64,000 nt of DNA from Lingula anatina (Eukaryota; Brachiopoda; Lingulata; Lingulida; Lingulidae): contig NW_019774936.1 in assembly GCF_001039355.2 (NCBI RefSeq), positions 372,001-436,000 on the forward strand, in the 5' to 3' direction. The notes under the pieces are model-generated. The model did no database searches, was not told the origin of the DNA, and was given only the letters and a program-made list of their open reading frames with translations. The stretch's first letter is position 1. Each line of letters starts with the position of its first letter. The translations under genes were made by a program, and so were the position numbers. Below, one piece after another: positions 11,327 to 23,300 of the stretch.

Positions 11327-13789
11327 CGTTTTATTTCCTTAGAACTTTTCGATGATGGTGCATTTTCATAAATAGAGGTTTTCTATATAAAAAATTACAC
11401 GTTCGCATATAACACACCATGACTTTTTTATTTTTCAATTGTCCTTTTTATGTTGTTTATATTTTAATGTACCTTCTGATATCACAGATCATCCTAGTAT
11501 AACATGTCAAAAAATTATGTTTGAACAGAGCAATAGCAACCTTAATGGTCAGAAAATAATTTGAAGGCATTTTTGCTCGAATTTTCATTTCTTAATGCTT
11601 CTGAACTTTCCAAATGCAAGCTTTAAAGTAGATTAAACTGCCATCGCAATGTCCTTCTGAACCGTAGATCTTTGAAAGGTCCAAGACAAATATAATTGAG
11701 AGATATTGTCGTCTATATTATACAAGATTCGAGGCTACAATGTCAGATTGTATTACGAAGTTCTTTCGGAAGTTGCGTATCTTGTTAATCTCAAGAAGGC
11801 AGTGGGTTCTAAATGATTGGCAACTAATTAATTTTTAAATAATTATTATTAAAAATTGTAAAAAAAACATCGACTTAACTGCACAAATAAAGAATTGAAA
11901 ATATTAGATATTTGCTTTTTTCTCGAGAAAGAGCACGGTTACAAGGACCTCTTAAGGATACTTATAAATATAACTCTTTGAGTGCTGATGTTGTTGTAGT
12001 TTCTGTTTGTATGTGTGTTTTTATCCATGCAAGCGTGCTTTTACCTTTACCTCTTTTCTCTGTTTCTATGTCGGTGGCTTTGTCAGTTGCCTCTTCAGCT
12101 CTATACCCTCTATACCCTAAATAAAAATGATAATTGTTTTGTAGTATCTTGCCTGTCACCAAATAACAACAATGGAATATCTCTCCAAACTTTATTCACT
12201 CGAAAGTATATCGTTTTTGTTTTAAGATATACCAACGTCATATATTTCTTCGCGTAATCATCACCCTAACCAAATATTATTCTTTAAATCAGACCTTCAC
12301 TAAAATAAACACAGCAAAAACAGTAACTAGTGCCATTATATTTCGCTGCAAAGACAAGAAGACACCGCGGTTTAAATGAGTCGTAACACGCTAAGATTTT
12401 TTTTTAATGCTACAAAACAGCTACATGTATCACAAATGAGGGAACGGATGGAGCAATGATTTCTCAGCAGGACAATGCACTTTCTTCGTCTACTCACCGC
12501 GCCCATATCCTGAAACAAATAAGGAGGTTCCAAATTTATATTTCGTCTGTTACCATAATAAAAACGGCGATGGTCACAGGCCTTTTGAGACTTCAACACC
12601 AAATTTGTGATACAATTTGATTACCAAACCAAACTTCTTTTAATGACTCTGACCATTTTTTTTTTTTTTAATTAAAAACCTTTTTAATTTAAAGTATATT
12701 TTGATCAGCTGTATCCGGCAATTATTTCTCAGTAGGAAAATGCACTTTCTTCGTCTACTTACGGTAACACCTTTGTCTACTTACCGTAATATCCTGAAAC
12801 AAATAAGTAGGTTCCAAATTAATATTTTGGCTGTTACCATAATAAAAACGTATGGTCACAGGAATTTTGGGACTTCAACACCAACTGTGTGATCCGGTTT
12901 CATTACCAAACAAAACGTCTTTTAATGACTTTTAATGACCATTTTTTTAAATTAAAAACCTTTTAATTTAAAGTATATTTTGATCAATTGTATCCTTTAG
13001 TTTTTAATTACTTTTATCACTTAGTTTTTAATTCATCTGTGCAGTTTTAGTTTTATATACATATGCCGAGACGCCTTTAAGAAATAAGTTATTATCGTTA
13101 TTATTATAAAATCATTCATTTTGATTATATCTATTCACGTTCATGTGCTTGTGTATTTGTTTCGATGTTTTGTAACTGCAGGTACTGTAGGTGTAATGTT
13201 TGGTCACCGTAAAATCTCTTCATTTCGTCTTTTTCATCACTGGCGGCGACGTCTTGGTCTTCTAAAACTGGAATTAAGCAAGCATTTTGTTATTCAGGAA
13301 AACTGTTTCATAGACATCATTACCTAAGTAATTAAATTCAGGAAAATTTTGAAGTAATTAGATAACGCACCTAACTTCATATTTAATTAAACCTACAAAA
13401 TCATGTTTTTACTAACATAAATCTTCAACTATATTAAACGTTACTCTGCCCAACGGAGATTTTCATTTGTCAAGTTGTCATTAACAGAAATTAAAGACAA
13501 AAGACGGAAACGATTTGGATGGGCCTTCATTACAATGTCATTATGACGTCATAAAGGTAGACAACATTACACACCAACAGAATCACATGCCTTTAAAGAC
13601 ATAACTGAAATACTTCACTTCATACTGCATCAAGATAAAACATCAACTTCTAGTGCACGGAGTCATCGAACAATAAACAGACAGAAATTTGTTTGTTTAT
13701 TTTTTCCTCGCGGAAAATCCGTTTTGGCCCGAAGAGCAAGATTACAAAGAACTTATAAGGGTACTTTTAAATATAACTCTCTTTCTTTC

Positions 13790-13841
<52 letters not shown>

Positions 13842-14724
13842 TGTGCGTGTGCGTGTGTGTTTATACATGCGTGCGTGCTCTTACCGTTACCTCTTTTCTC
13901 CGCCTCTATGTCAATGGCTTTGTCGTTTACCTTTTCAGCTCTATACCCTCTATACCCTAAATAAAGAAATAATAGTTGTATAATAGTATCTTGCCCGTAA
14001 CCATAATAACAGCAATGGCATATCTCCCCAAACTTTATTCACTTGAAAATATACCGTTTGTATTTTAAGATGTGCCAGAGTCATATATTTCTACGTCTAA
14101 TTATCTCACCAAACAAAAACTATTTTCCAAACCAGAGCTTTAAACGAAAAAACAACAACAAAAAAGTACCTGGTACAATAATTTTTGTCTGCATAGTCAA
14201 GAAGACAAGGCGGTTTAAATGAATCATAATATACTTAGAACTATTTTTTCATCAGGCTTGCTATATATTTCTCAGTTGGAAAGAGTTTTTTCTTCGTCTA
14301 CTTACCGTACCTATACGGATACCCTGAAAGAAAACATGTAGGTTGCAATTGAATGTTTTTTCTGTTACCATAATAAAAACGGCGATAATAAAAGTGTATG
14401 GTCACAGGATTTTTGAGATTGCAACGCCAATTTTGTGATCCAATTTTGTCAACAAATGTGTCTTTCAATGGCTCTTATCATTATTAAAAAAGGTACGTTT
14501 TTATTTACATAATGCTTTGATTAACTGTATCTTTTAGTATTTAATTACTTTTTATAATTGATTTTTATTTAGCTGTGCACATTTAGTTTTTATATACATA
14601 TGTAAACAAAGCTGAAACGCATGTGTTGCCTTGTTTTTGAGTTACACACACACACACACACACACACACTGTGTTCGTACCTGTCTCTCCCAATACTCCT
14701 ACATGTATAATAACCAGCCCACAA

Positions 14725-14778
<54 letters not shown>

Positions 14779-16587
14779 AAACCATTCATTTTGGTAATAT
14801 CAATTCGGGTGCTTGCATGTATGTTTCAATGTATTGTGTCTACAGGTATTGTATGCGTTGTTTGCATGGTCACCGTAATATCCGTAAGATCTTTTCATTT
14901 CGTTGTTTTCATCACTGGCGCCGACATCTTGGTCTTCTAGCACTGGAATTAAGCAAGCACTTTGTTATTCAAGAAAACTATTTGATAGACATCATTACTA
15001 GCTTAGCACTTTAAATCAGGGTTAATGTTTAGTAATAGCTTAGATAGCACCTTACCTCACATATTTTATGAATTTTATGAATCATAATATACTTAAAACT
15101 ATTTTTTCATCAGGCTTGCTATAAATTTCTCAGTTGGAAAGAGTTTTTTCTTCGTCTACTTACCGTACCTATACGGATACCCTGAAAGAAAACATGTAGG
15201 TTGCAATTGAATGTTTTTTCTGTTACCATAATAAAAATGGCGATAATAAAAGTGTACGGTCACAGGGTTTTTGAGACTACAACACCAATTTTGTCACCCA
15301 ATGTATTTTAACAAATCAAATGTCTCTAAATGGCTCTCATCATTATTAAAAAATATGTAAGACCATCTTATTTATAGTATATTTTGATTAAATATATCTT
15401 TTACTTTTTAATAACTTTTATAATTTGGTCTTTAATTTATGTGTAGTTTTAGTTTTATATACATATGTAAACAGCGCTGAGACGCTTGTTTGGTGCGGTT
15501 TTAAGAAATAATAATTATTATTATACAACTATTCATTTTAATAATATAAATTCACGTTCATGTGTTTGCAGATGTTTCAATATTTAGTGTCTGCAGGTAC
15601 TGTAGGTGTTATGTTTGGTCACCGTAATATCCGCCATATCTCTTTACTTCGTCTTCAGCCTCACTGGCGGCGACTTCTTGGTCTTCTAGCACTATTATAT
15701 TATATTATATTATATTATATTATATTATATTATATTATATTATATTATATTATTATTGTATTATAATTAAGCAAGTATTTTATTATTGAAGAAAACTGTC
15801 AGATTGAAATCATTGCCTAGGTACTTAAAATCTGATTATTTTATCAATATCTTAAATAACGCACAGAAACTCATATACATTTCAAGCTCCCACACACGCT
15901 CACACAAACAAGCACAAATAAGGGTAGACACAATCACACACATAACAAATCAAAAGATCAAACTAAAACCAAATGTGCAAGCACACACATACACACCCAA
16001 TAACAAGAATACTTACACAAACAAAAATGCCAACTTAGACCCCATTTCCATAGATTTTAGATCGATCTTTCCCTTTGGGGAGTCTCAATAGATTACTGTC
16101 AGCTTAGCCGACTTAAGCGTCTGTCCCGCCTACTGAAAGCTGTAAGGGGGTAATTAACTATGGTGCGCGCTCGGCTGACTGCAATTTAGCGTGAACCCCC
16201 AGGGAGTTACGTCGATCTAAATCTTAATCTCTGGATCGATCTAAATCTCTGGGAATACACCCTTACACCCCATTTCCATAGATTAGATCGACCTACTTTA
16301 GATCGACCTAACTCCCTGGGGGTTCACGCTAAATAGCTGTCAGCCGGGCGGACACGAAAGTTAATTACCCTCTTACAGCTTGTAGTAGGCGGGACGGACC
16401 TTTAAGTCAGATTATCTGAAAGTAATCTAGTGAGACTCCCCGCGGGGATAGATCGATCTAAAATCTATGGGAATAGCCTGTTAGAAACACACACACAAAT
16501 TGTTTTCTTACCTGTCTCTCCCAATACTCCTACATGCATAATAACCAGCCCACAAACTAGGAAGAAAAGAAGAAGTGGATTCTTCAT
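10602..16587 (-). CDS. Copy 2: secreted Gly/Tyr/Arg-rich micro-exon precursor
   Basis: Coding exons 5' to 3': 16512-16587, 15623-15685, 15164-15181, 14874-14936, 14306-14323, 13885-13956, 13208-13261, 12785-12793, 12498-12509, 12045-12116, 11174-11218, 10868-10930, 10602-10648. They total 612 nt and give 203 residues plus stop. The gene is a tandem duplicate of copy 1 and keeps the same order, but it lacks the first-cassette GYRGYR exon: a deletion near 15065-15080 joins sequences that in copy 1 lie about 760 bases apart. The last exon reads VEYANINLLKRLLDL then TAA; the relatives continue with QRKKH or similar, so one C-to-T change has removed about six residues. Role inferred as for copy 1: secreted precursor with dibasic sites. 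Splice sites are GT-AG throughout. Confidence 0.72.
12498..12509 (-). CDS. 12-nt micro-exon of copy 2 (GYGR)
   Basis: Between TTTCAG and GTGAGTAG, phase 1-1. It is the counterpart of 1810-1821. Confidence 0.5.
12785..12793 (-). CDS. 9-nt micro-exon of copy 2 (GYY)
   Basis: GATATTACG lies between TTTCAG and GTAAGTAG, identical to 2351-2359. Conservation of both splice sites in the duplicate is weak but positive support. Confidence 0.5.
14306..14323 (-). CDS. 18-nt micro-exon of copy 2 (GYPYRY), second cassette
   Basis: Same sequence and flanks as 3944-3961 and 5616-5633. Confidence 0.65.
14675..14789 (-). pseudogene. Partial duplicate of the signal-peptide exon fused to a microsatellite
   Basis: The minus strand carries the 3' part of the signal exon (CGLVIIHVGVLGET) with its donor (GTACG instead of GTAAG) inside an intron of copy 2. 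The missing hydrophobic core is replaced by an ATA/ATT run, giving an open frame MNGF, then a long Ile run, then CGLVII. It lies between 14323 and 14874. The counterpart intron of copy 1 (about 4270-4330) has only a microsatellite, so this piece arrived after the duplication. Confidence 0.7.
15164..15181 (-). CDS. 18-nt micro-exon of copy 2 (GYPYRY), first cassette
   Basis: Same sequence and flanks as the other three GYPYRY exons. Here it is followed directly by the next acidic exon because the GYRGYR exon has been deleted. Confidence 0.65.
15691..15757. repeat. (TATAT)n pentanucleotide repeat
   Basis: The repeat lies directly beside the acidic exon of copy 2, just upstream of its acceptor. 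Copy 1 has a much shorter version near 6264-6286. The expansion sits within the acceptor-proximal intron. Confidence 0.85.
16038..16264. mobile_element. MITE (TTTTAGATCGATC family), head-to-head pair, left member
   Basis: Starts CCCCATTTCCATAGATTTTAG and ends near CTAAATCTCTGGGAAT. Internal landmarks are GGGGAGTCTC, GGGGGTAATTAACT and GTGAACCCCCAGGG. Related copies are at 20461-20690, 47401-47617, 53311-53529 and 61370-61556. Confidence 0.7.
16266..16478. mobile_element. MITE (TTTTAGATCGATC family), head-to-head pair, right member
   Basis: Same family as the left member, in the opposite orientation. Together they replace part of the intron between the signal exon and first acidic exon of copy 2. 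Confidence 0.7.
16512..16587 (-). CDS. Copy 2 signal-peptide exon
   Basis: Encodes MKNPLLLFFLVCGLVIMHV then GVLGET. It differs from copy 1 by Ile to Met and Arg to Thr. Ends in phase 1 at GTAAG. Confidence 0.85.
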
Positions 16588-16683
16588 AGCTAAATTGCGA
16601 TCGGTTGTCGCCACGTCTGTGATTTTACAAGCAGTGTCCGTTTATCGGTCAAAGTAAAATGAGCTGCTGGCTGATATTCGCCG

Positions 16684-16710
16684 CTTTTATATCATTTGGG
16701 AGTCACGCCC
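16684..16710 (-). promoter_or_regulatory. Copy 2 core promoter: TATAAAAG and GGGCGTGACTC
   Basis: Minus strand TATAAAAG (16684-16691) lies about 100 bases before the ATG, with GGGCGTGACTC at 16700-16710 just upstream. Copy 1 has a weaker TATAATAG at this place. Confidence 0.6.
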
Positions 16711-16756
16711 ACCTCTCTGTCACAACTTTAATGAGAGTGTTGACCTGGGGAGTGAC

Positions 16757-17149
16757 TGGGTTCCCATACCTACATCGATCTAACTGGATAGATCCATCTC
16801 CGAGAGGTTAACGCTTAATTGCTTTCACCCTAAGCGGCTTCGATATCTGCGGCTCACCTACTGAGGCTGCTAAATAATAATTAATTATTACCCTCTACCA
16901 GGGTTGCAGTTATATTTGTGGACATTTTTGGCAGAATCGACATCAGACCAAAATGACTTTCTATTTTTCTAAAGACATATCGGTATCGATGAATATCTTT
17001 GGAAAATCAATATATCGCCCTGGTGATTAATTACCCCCTAGCAGCTTCAGTAGGCGTAACAGACATCTAAGCTTCATAAGTTGATTGCAATTTAGGGAGA
17101 ATCTACTCGGAGATAGATTGATCCACAGTATGTACAGTCATGGTCCCTA
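16757..17149. mobile_element. MITE, duplicate of 6843-7236
   Basis: Same ends and nested palindrome as the copy 1 upstream element. It was carried along in the tandem duplication and has small deletions. Confidence 0.6.
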
Positions 17150-19260
17150 AATGAAGTCGTTTATCATCATTATAGCGGGACAACCGTAGAGGAGAAACCC
17201 ACCTTGGGATATAATCAACCACGATATAGAGAATTGCCGGACAAGATATTTTTGTGCGCGGTGACTTCGATTACATTCAGCAATTTTTCTCATCATGAAA
17301 ACAGAGTTCAAAAAAGGCTTTAAAAACGGCTGTTGAATATTTCGGAAGAGGCAGCTAGGTGGTTTAATCTATTAATTCCCGTTTTCTACGACAATGGTTT
17401 TAGAAGAACAGTCATGTATGCATCACTATTTAAGAACCATGAGCGACTGTTTTATTTAAAACAGAATAAAATAACACAATTGTCCTGAAAATCCGATAAG
17501 TCCAAAAGTTTCTCCCGCCTCAATTCACAGATGCATGTTCATAATGCAAACTTGACTTGCGTTACGTTGTCCCTGTATATCATCATACTATCAGTTTACA
17601 CATTAATCAGGTGATGCGATAATATTTTACCCGGTATTTCATTTAATAAACAAGCATATTTCCTTTTGTGGTATATAAACTGTGTCGTTAACATTGGAAC
17701 TCATCCTTAGTTCATATGCACCAGTAGTGTTGTCAAAACAATTTAATATAAAACAAGCAAGAAAAAAATTCAAGCGTTATCTTTGCTGAGAGAGAGAGAG
17801 AGAGGGAAGAGAGAGGGAAGGGAGAGACCCTGTTTTTTTTTGTTTTTTTTAATCACTGATAATCTCCGACAACTTTCCTGGACACATTTTCATCCCAAAC
17901 AGGTAAATCAATGCCACAATGAAGTTACGCCACTGTGTCATTAATACCCCCTCTCTCCGCGTTATCAAGGTGTCGATTACGTCACTATCAAATTAACACC
18001 ACCTATCCCGCTCAGGTGACTTTAATATGTGCCAAAGGCAACGACAGGGGGTGGTATTACAGTCTGTATGAAATGTAACTGGGAATTTTAATGCTGACAG
18101 ATGTGAGAATGTGAGAAAGGAAAACGCCCAGAGGCATAACGTGCGTATTCGAGAATCTGACTCCTCAAAAATTAATAAAGATTAAAAGAAAACTGACAAG
18201 CATGCCGAAAGCGCAACCCCCACCAAAGCAGTTCAGTTCTTACTGTTATTTATTAATCAGTTTTTCAATAATTGATTTAGCTTAATTATCATTATTATTT
18301 ATTATTTTCTTATTTACTCATTGATCAGCAATTTTTTCACAATTTACCAATTAATTCTTTCACTGATCAACACCAAAATCTAAACTATTCCTTACCTGTT
18401 CGGAGAATTTTACCAAAATCTCTCAACAATTTTTGCATATTGATGCTTATGGACACACAACCAAATAAATTAACTAATTAATATTTAACCACTCCCAACA
18501 GTTTCTGAAAATCTCACCAAATTACGTCCAGAAATTTTTTTCGTGATTTTGCCAACAAAGAAGCAGATAAAGGGAACCAAACATATAAAGTGACCTCCTT
18601 GGCAAAAGCAATTATAATGTAGAAAAGAAAAACCTTTTTATTTAAAGAACATTTTACTTTACTTTTATCTTTTTGTTTTAATTTTGTAATGTTAGTTTTT
18701 AATTTATCTTAAATAGTGTATGTAAATATTTAAATTAAAATATGTAAATTATTTAAAGCGCCCCATCTACTTTGACACTGTAAAAATACGATACGATTTG
18801 TCAGAGATTTCGAAGGGAAAGTCTATTAGACATGTCCTGCAGAAAAAGAAAAACAAACAAACACAGAATGTGTATTTCTAAGCAGCAATAAAGACACTAA
18901 AAAGGGAAGAAAGAATGCAAATATTATGTAGTCTCTACGTGCTCGAAAGAACCNGCATAGCAAAACAAAATGACGAACAATGACAATATTGACAATATAA
19001 ATATATATTTAAAAAACTCATATTATTTAAAATTACACTTAAGGTATGTATTATGGCTTAGGCTCTAAAGTTAATACTTTCCTGAGGATTTCAACAATTA
19101 GTTGTCAGTCACAAAGATACTTCCTATACGAGATGGTTGCATTATTGTTATGGGTAGGAGCACACACAGCGTCTATACCATTCAACTATCACACACTTTT
19201 AACACATCTGGCTTTCGAACAAATTGGAAAATAAATAAGAAACACAAGATACATTTACAC
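17150..19260. other. Intergenic region between copies 2 and 3
   Basis: Duplicate of the copy 1-2 spacer. It contains a GA-rich microsatellite (17788-17825), AT-rich unique sequence and one ambiguous base at 18954. No exon with supported splice sites was found. Confidence 0.6.
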
Positions 19261-19270
19261 TATATTGCTA

Positions 19271-19876
19271 TTTATTGAGTGTTTTATTGATTGCTTTTCA
19301 GATATCGTTTGATAAGGAAACAAAGTTAGAGCATAAATTGAACAGTATAAGGATCATATTTTAAAACAAAATGGATTTTTTAATTCTACAAAAATAAAAA
19401 CATTAATTACTTTATACTATTACTAATTGCGAACTAAAATGATCGAAAACACCATCAAAACATGTCCAGTGACCAAAGCAGACTGTCTTGGATGTCATAA
19501 TTATAACATCTGCTCTGTGGTGATATTAATGACCATTGTAGGACGCATTACCCTATGTTACTTCATTTCTCTTATTACATGTATCAGAAAAAGAGGGCTT
19601 TACTTTCTATTTTTATAAAACGGCATGATATACATTAATTAAACGTTGCCCATGCCTAAGATGGTCAGTTGTTAGTTCTTAATAGTTCAAAATCTGTTTG
19701 CGATGAGATGTGTTGAGAAAAGGACCAGTTGGATGAAAAATACGCAAATATTTTGATATTAGGCCAATCAAATAACTGATTTTTTATCTCCGGCACGATC
19801 TTGTACCAATCCAAGTTGACTCTTTCAGGAAAGCGGAAGTCACGTGTTGGAAGGATAGTGTGCCCAGATGATACAA
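19271..19876 (-). other. Copy 3 conserved 3'UTR exon with AATAAA
   Basis: Acceptor CTTTCAG precedes TTGTATCATCTGGGC on the minus strand. The exon runs to AATAAATAGCA at 19271-19276. The upstream donor is GTAATG, one base after the stop codon of copy 3, so the stop lies one base from the exon junction. Confidence 0.55.
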
Positions 19877-20287
19877 CTGAAAGACGAAAGAGGAATAAAT
19901 AAAGAAAAACATAAAACTAAATAAGTAAATAAATAAATAAATGAACTGTTTTTGTCTGCAGGTCATTTTGCCAAACAGACTGTTAAGTTTTAATAACATT
20001 AACGTGCATATACAGGTGATGTGCTCAAAGATTGGAACGAAAATATTTAAATTAAACTTTTCTCTCAGAGAGAGTTTATGGTAATTCAACATCAACGCAA
20101 TTTTCAGAGTAATATTTTATCTACGCAAGATCACATTTAGTCTGAATTGCATAATTTTACACAATGACTTTATGCTGTCTACGTATGTTCTTTTTTACCT
20201 CTGATTTATTGAATATAATATATAATATTATATATTTAATATTATATATATAATATTATGAACTATTGTTACTTCTTTCACATTACC

Positions 20288-20349
20288 TTAGTGCTTTTTC
20301 CTTTGAAGATCCAGGAGTCGTTTAAGCAGGTTGATATTGGCGTCTTCAA
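20288..20349 (-). CDS. Copy 3 terminal coding exon
   Basis: Reads (V)EDANINLLKRLLDLQRKKH then TAA. The pattern is shared with copies 4 and 5 and, truncated, copy 2. It is a Leu/Lys amphipathic C-terminal tail. It starts after GTTTTCAG in phase 1. Confidence 0.85.
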
Positions 20350-23300
20350 CTGAAAACAAAGTCATACAGAGCTACAATAAAAACACAGATGTGGGTATTC
20401 AGACAAATAATAATTGTCTGCAGATACATATATAATTACTGAAGCAGCTTCTGTAACCTTAGGGTGCTTTCCCAGAGATTTAGATCGATCTAAAGATTAA
20501 ATTTTAGATCGACCTTACTCCCTGGGGGTTCAGGCTTAATTGCAGTCAGCCGAGCGGACACCATAGTTAATTACCCCCTTACAGCTTTTAGTAGGCGGGA
20601 CAGACGCTTAAGCCGGCCAAGCTGACAGTAATCTAGTGAGACTCGCCACAGGGATAGATCGATCTAAAAATCTATGGAAATGGGGTGTTAGATGATAAAC
20701 TCAAGTCATGAGTGCCCAACTACCATATCACCATAAAAACTGTTCGCACACGTATTTTATCACAAATTTGTGTTTCTAAGATCGCATTCACAACGAGTTG
20801 AGCCAGGCTTTACAAATCCTGGGAACTAAATATGGCGGACGTACATGAAAGAAAAACCGCCTAATCTTTTAATAGTCTCTCCGCCTCTCACACGCCTCCC
20901 NNNNNNNNNNNNNNNNNNNNNNNNNNNNNNNNNNNNNNNNNNNNNNNNNNNNNNNNNNNNNNNNNNNNNNNNNNNNNNNNNNNNNNNNNNNNNNNNNNNN
21001 NNNNNNNNNNNNNNNNNNNNNNNNNNNNNNNNNNNNNNNNNNNNNNNNNNNNNNNNNNNNNNNNNNNNNNNNNNNNNNNNNNNNNNNNNNNNNNNNNNNN
21101 GTGTGTGTGTTTGTGATGGCGATTGGTTATTTATTATTTTAATATTTATATATTAATGGCTGAATAAACTCTTATCTTATCTTATCTTATGTGTGTACAG
21201 GTATGAGAGCGTCTATGTTCCTATTACAGTAAAATGCATGTGTACAATGCCGTGTGTATATGTACCAGCACGTGTTTATGTTTACGTGCGTGTGTGCTTA
21301 CCGTGAACTCTACCGTAACCTCTTCGCTTCACTTCGTCATCCACGTCACTGTCGTCCACCCGTTGAGCTCCATATCCTGAAAAGTGGGTGACTATTTAAT
21401 ATTCTCGTCTGCTACAAATATTAAGACAGCGTTGCATTATCACAGGTTCGGGGTCAATTCTATTTGTAATTTTTTGGGAAAATGTTACATACATATTTAC
21501 GCCTTTCATATCCCTTTATAGAGTGCATGTGTTTGTGAAGGCGATTGGTTATTGATTATGGGTGTGTATATATGAGAGCATGTTACCTCTGGAAGCTTTG
21601 AAGCGCCGTTTCTGTTCGTCGTCAACGTCGTTAAGTTTAGCTCGGTAGTAACCTGAAACAGATATAGGTTATTATATTTAGCCTTTTGTTTGTTTCTAAA
21701 GTTTCTATAGTTTTCCATTATCGGTCTTAAGGTATAAAAACAAATAGATATATTTTGACTAATAAAAACCGTGGGTTTCTTTCTGCAGCGTAATGTTTTT
21801 TATCGCCCCAGAATTTATTTTAAATGCAGTGTAAACCTATTCTTACCATTTCAGAAACCATTATTTCTGCCCTAAGCTTGACAAAGATACTACTTCAGGT
21901 AGAATGTATTCGTGCAGGGTAGTGTGACCATACGCGTGTGCATGAACCTGCACGTGTTCCTGTTTGTGTGCGTGTGTTCTTACCGTAACCTCTTCGCTTC
22001 ACCTCGTCATTTACGTCACTGTCGTCCACCCGCTGAGCTACATACCCTGAAAAATGGGTGACTATTTAGTATTCTCGTCTGCTTCAAACATTAAGACAGT
22101 CTCACTGTTTCAGTTTCGGGATTTATTCTCTCTGTAATTTTTTTTTTTTTTTTGGAAAAAAGTTACATACATCTTCGTTTCATGCTTTCCATATCCCTTT
22201 ATAACATAAAAGAGTGTGTGTGTGTTTGTGATGGCGATTGGTTATTTATTATGTGTCTACAGGTATGACAGCGTCTATGTTCCTATTACAGTAAAATACA
22301 TGTGTGCATGTATCGATGTAAAGGTATATATTAAATCACATTTACATCGTGGTCGTGAAAAAGAACAAGAATACTATTTTATATTTGCTTTCTTTCAGCT
22401 GTGCACGGTAACGTTAATAGTTTTTTATCGCCCCAAAATTGATTTTTAATGCAGCGAAAAACTATTCTTATCACAGAATAGGCCATAACATTCAGGCAAA
22501 ATTAATTCTGCCATGATCCTGGCAAAGATTCTACTACAGGTAATATACATATGTGCGATGTCGTGTGGTCACATGCGTGTGTATATGCCTGCACGTGTTC
22601 ATGTTTGTGTGCGTGTGTTCTTACCGTAACCTCCATAACGTCTACCGTAGCCTCTGCGGTTCACCTCGTCATCTTCGTCACTGTCGGCCACCCGCTGAGC
22701 TCCATACCCTGGAAAATGGGTGACTATTTAGTATTCTCGTCTGCTACAAACATTATGACAGTGTTACATTTCGGGACTTATTGTTTTTTTTTGTTTGTTT
22801 GTTTGTTTGTTTGTTTGTTTTTTTTTTTTTTCGAAAAAAGTTACATACATTTTCGTTTCAAGCTTTTCATATCCCTTTATAACATAAGAGAGTGTGTTTA
22901 TGATGGCGATTGGTTATTTATTATGTGTGTACAGGTATGAGAGCGTCTATGTTCCTACTACAGTAAAATGCATGTGTGCACTGCCGTGTGTATATGTACC
23001 AGAGTGTGTAAGTACCAGTGCGTGTTCATGTTCGTGTACGTGTGTTCTTACCGTAACCTCTTCGCTTCACCTCGTCATCTAAGTCACTGTCGGCCACCCG
23101 TCTTTGAGCTCCATACCCTGAAAAGTGGGTGACTATTTAATATTCTCGTCTGCTACAAATATTAAGACAGCATTGCATTATCTCTGTTTCGGGGTTAATT
23201 ATATATTTTTATGTTTGCTATCTATCTGCATCATACGGTATTTTTAGTATTCATTATCGCCCTAGAATTTATTTTAAATGCAGTGCAAACCTATTCTTAC

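Noticed and set aside
13121-15014. Plus-strand frames such as 13121-13327 and 14631-15014
   Set aside because: They are antisense shadows of the minus-strand micro-exons. Their similarity between copies is explained by the exons and introns beneath.
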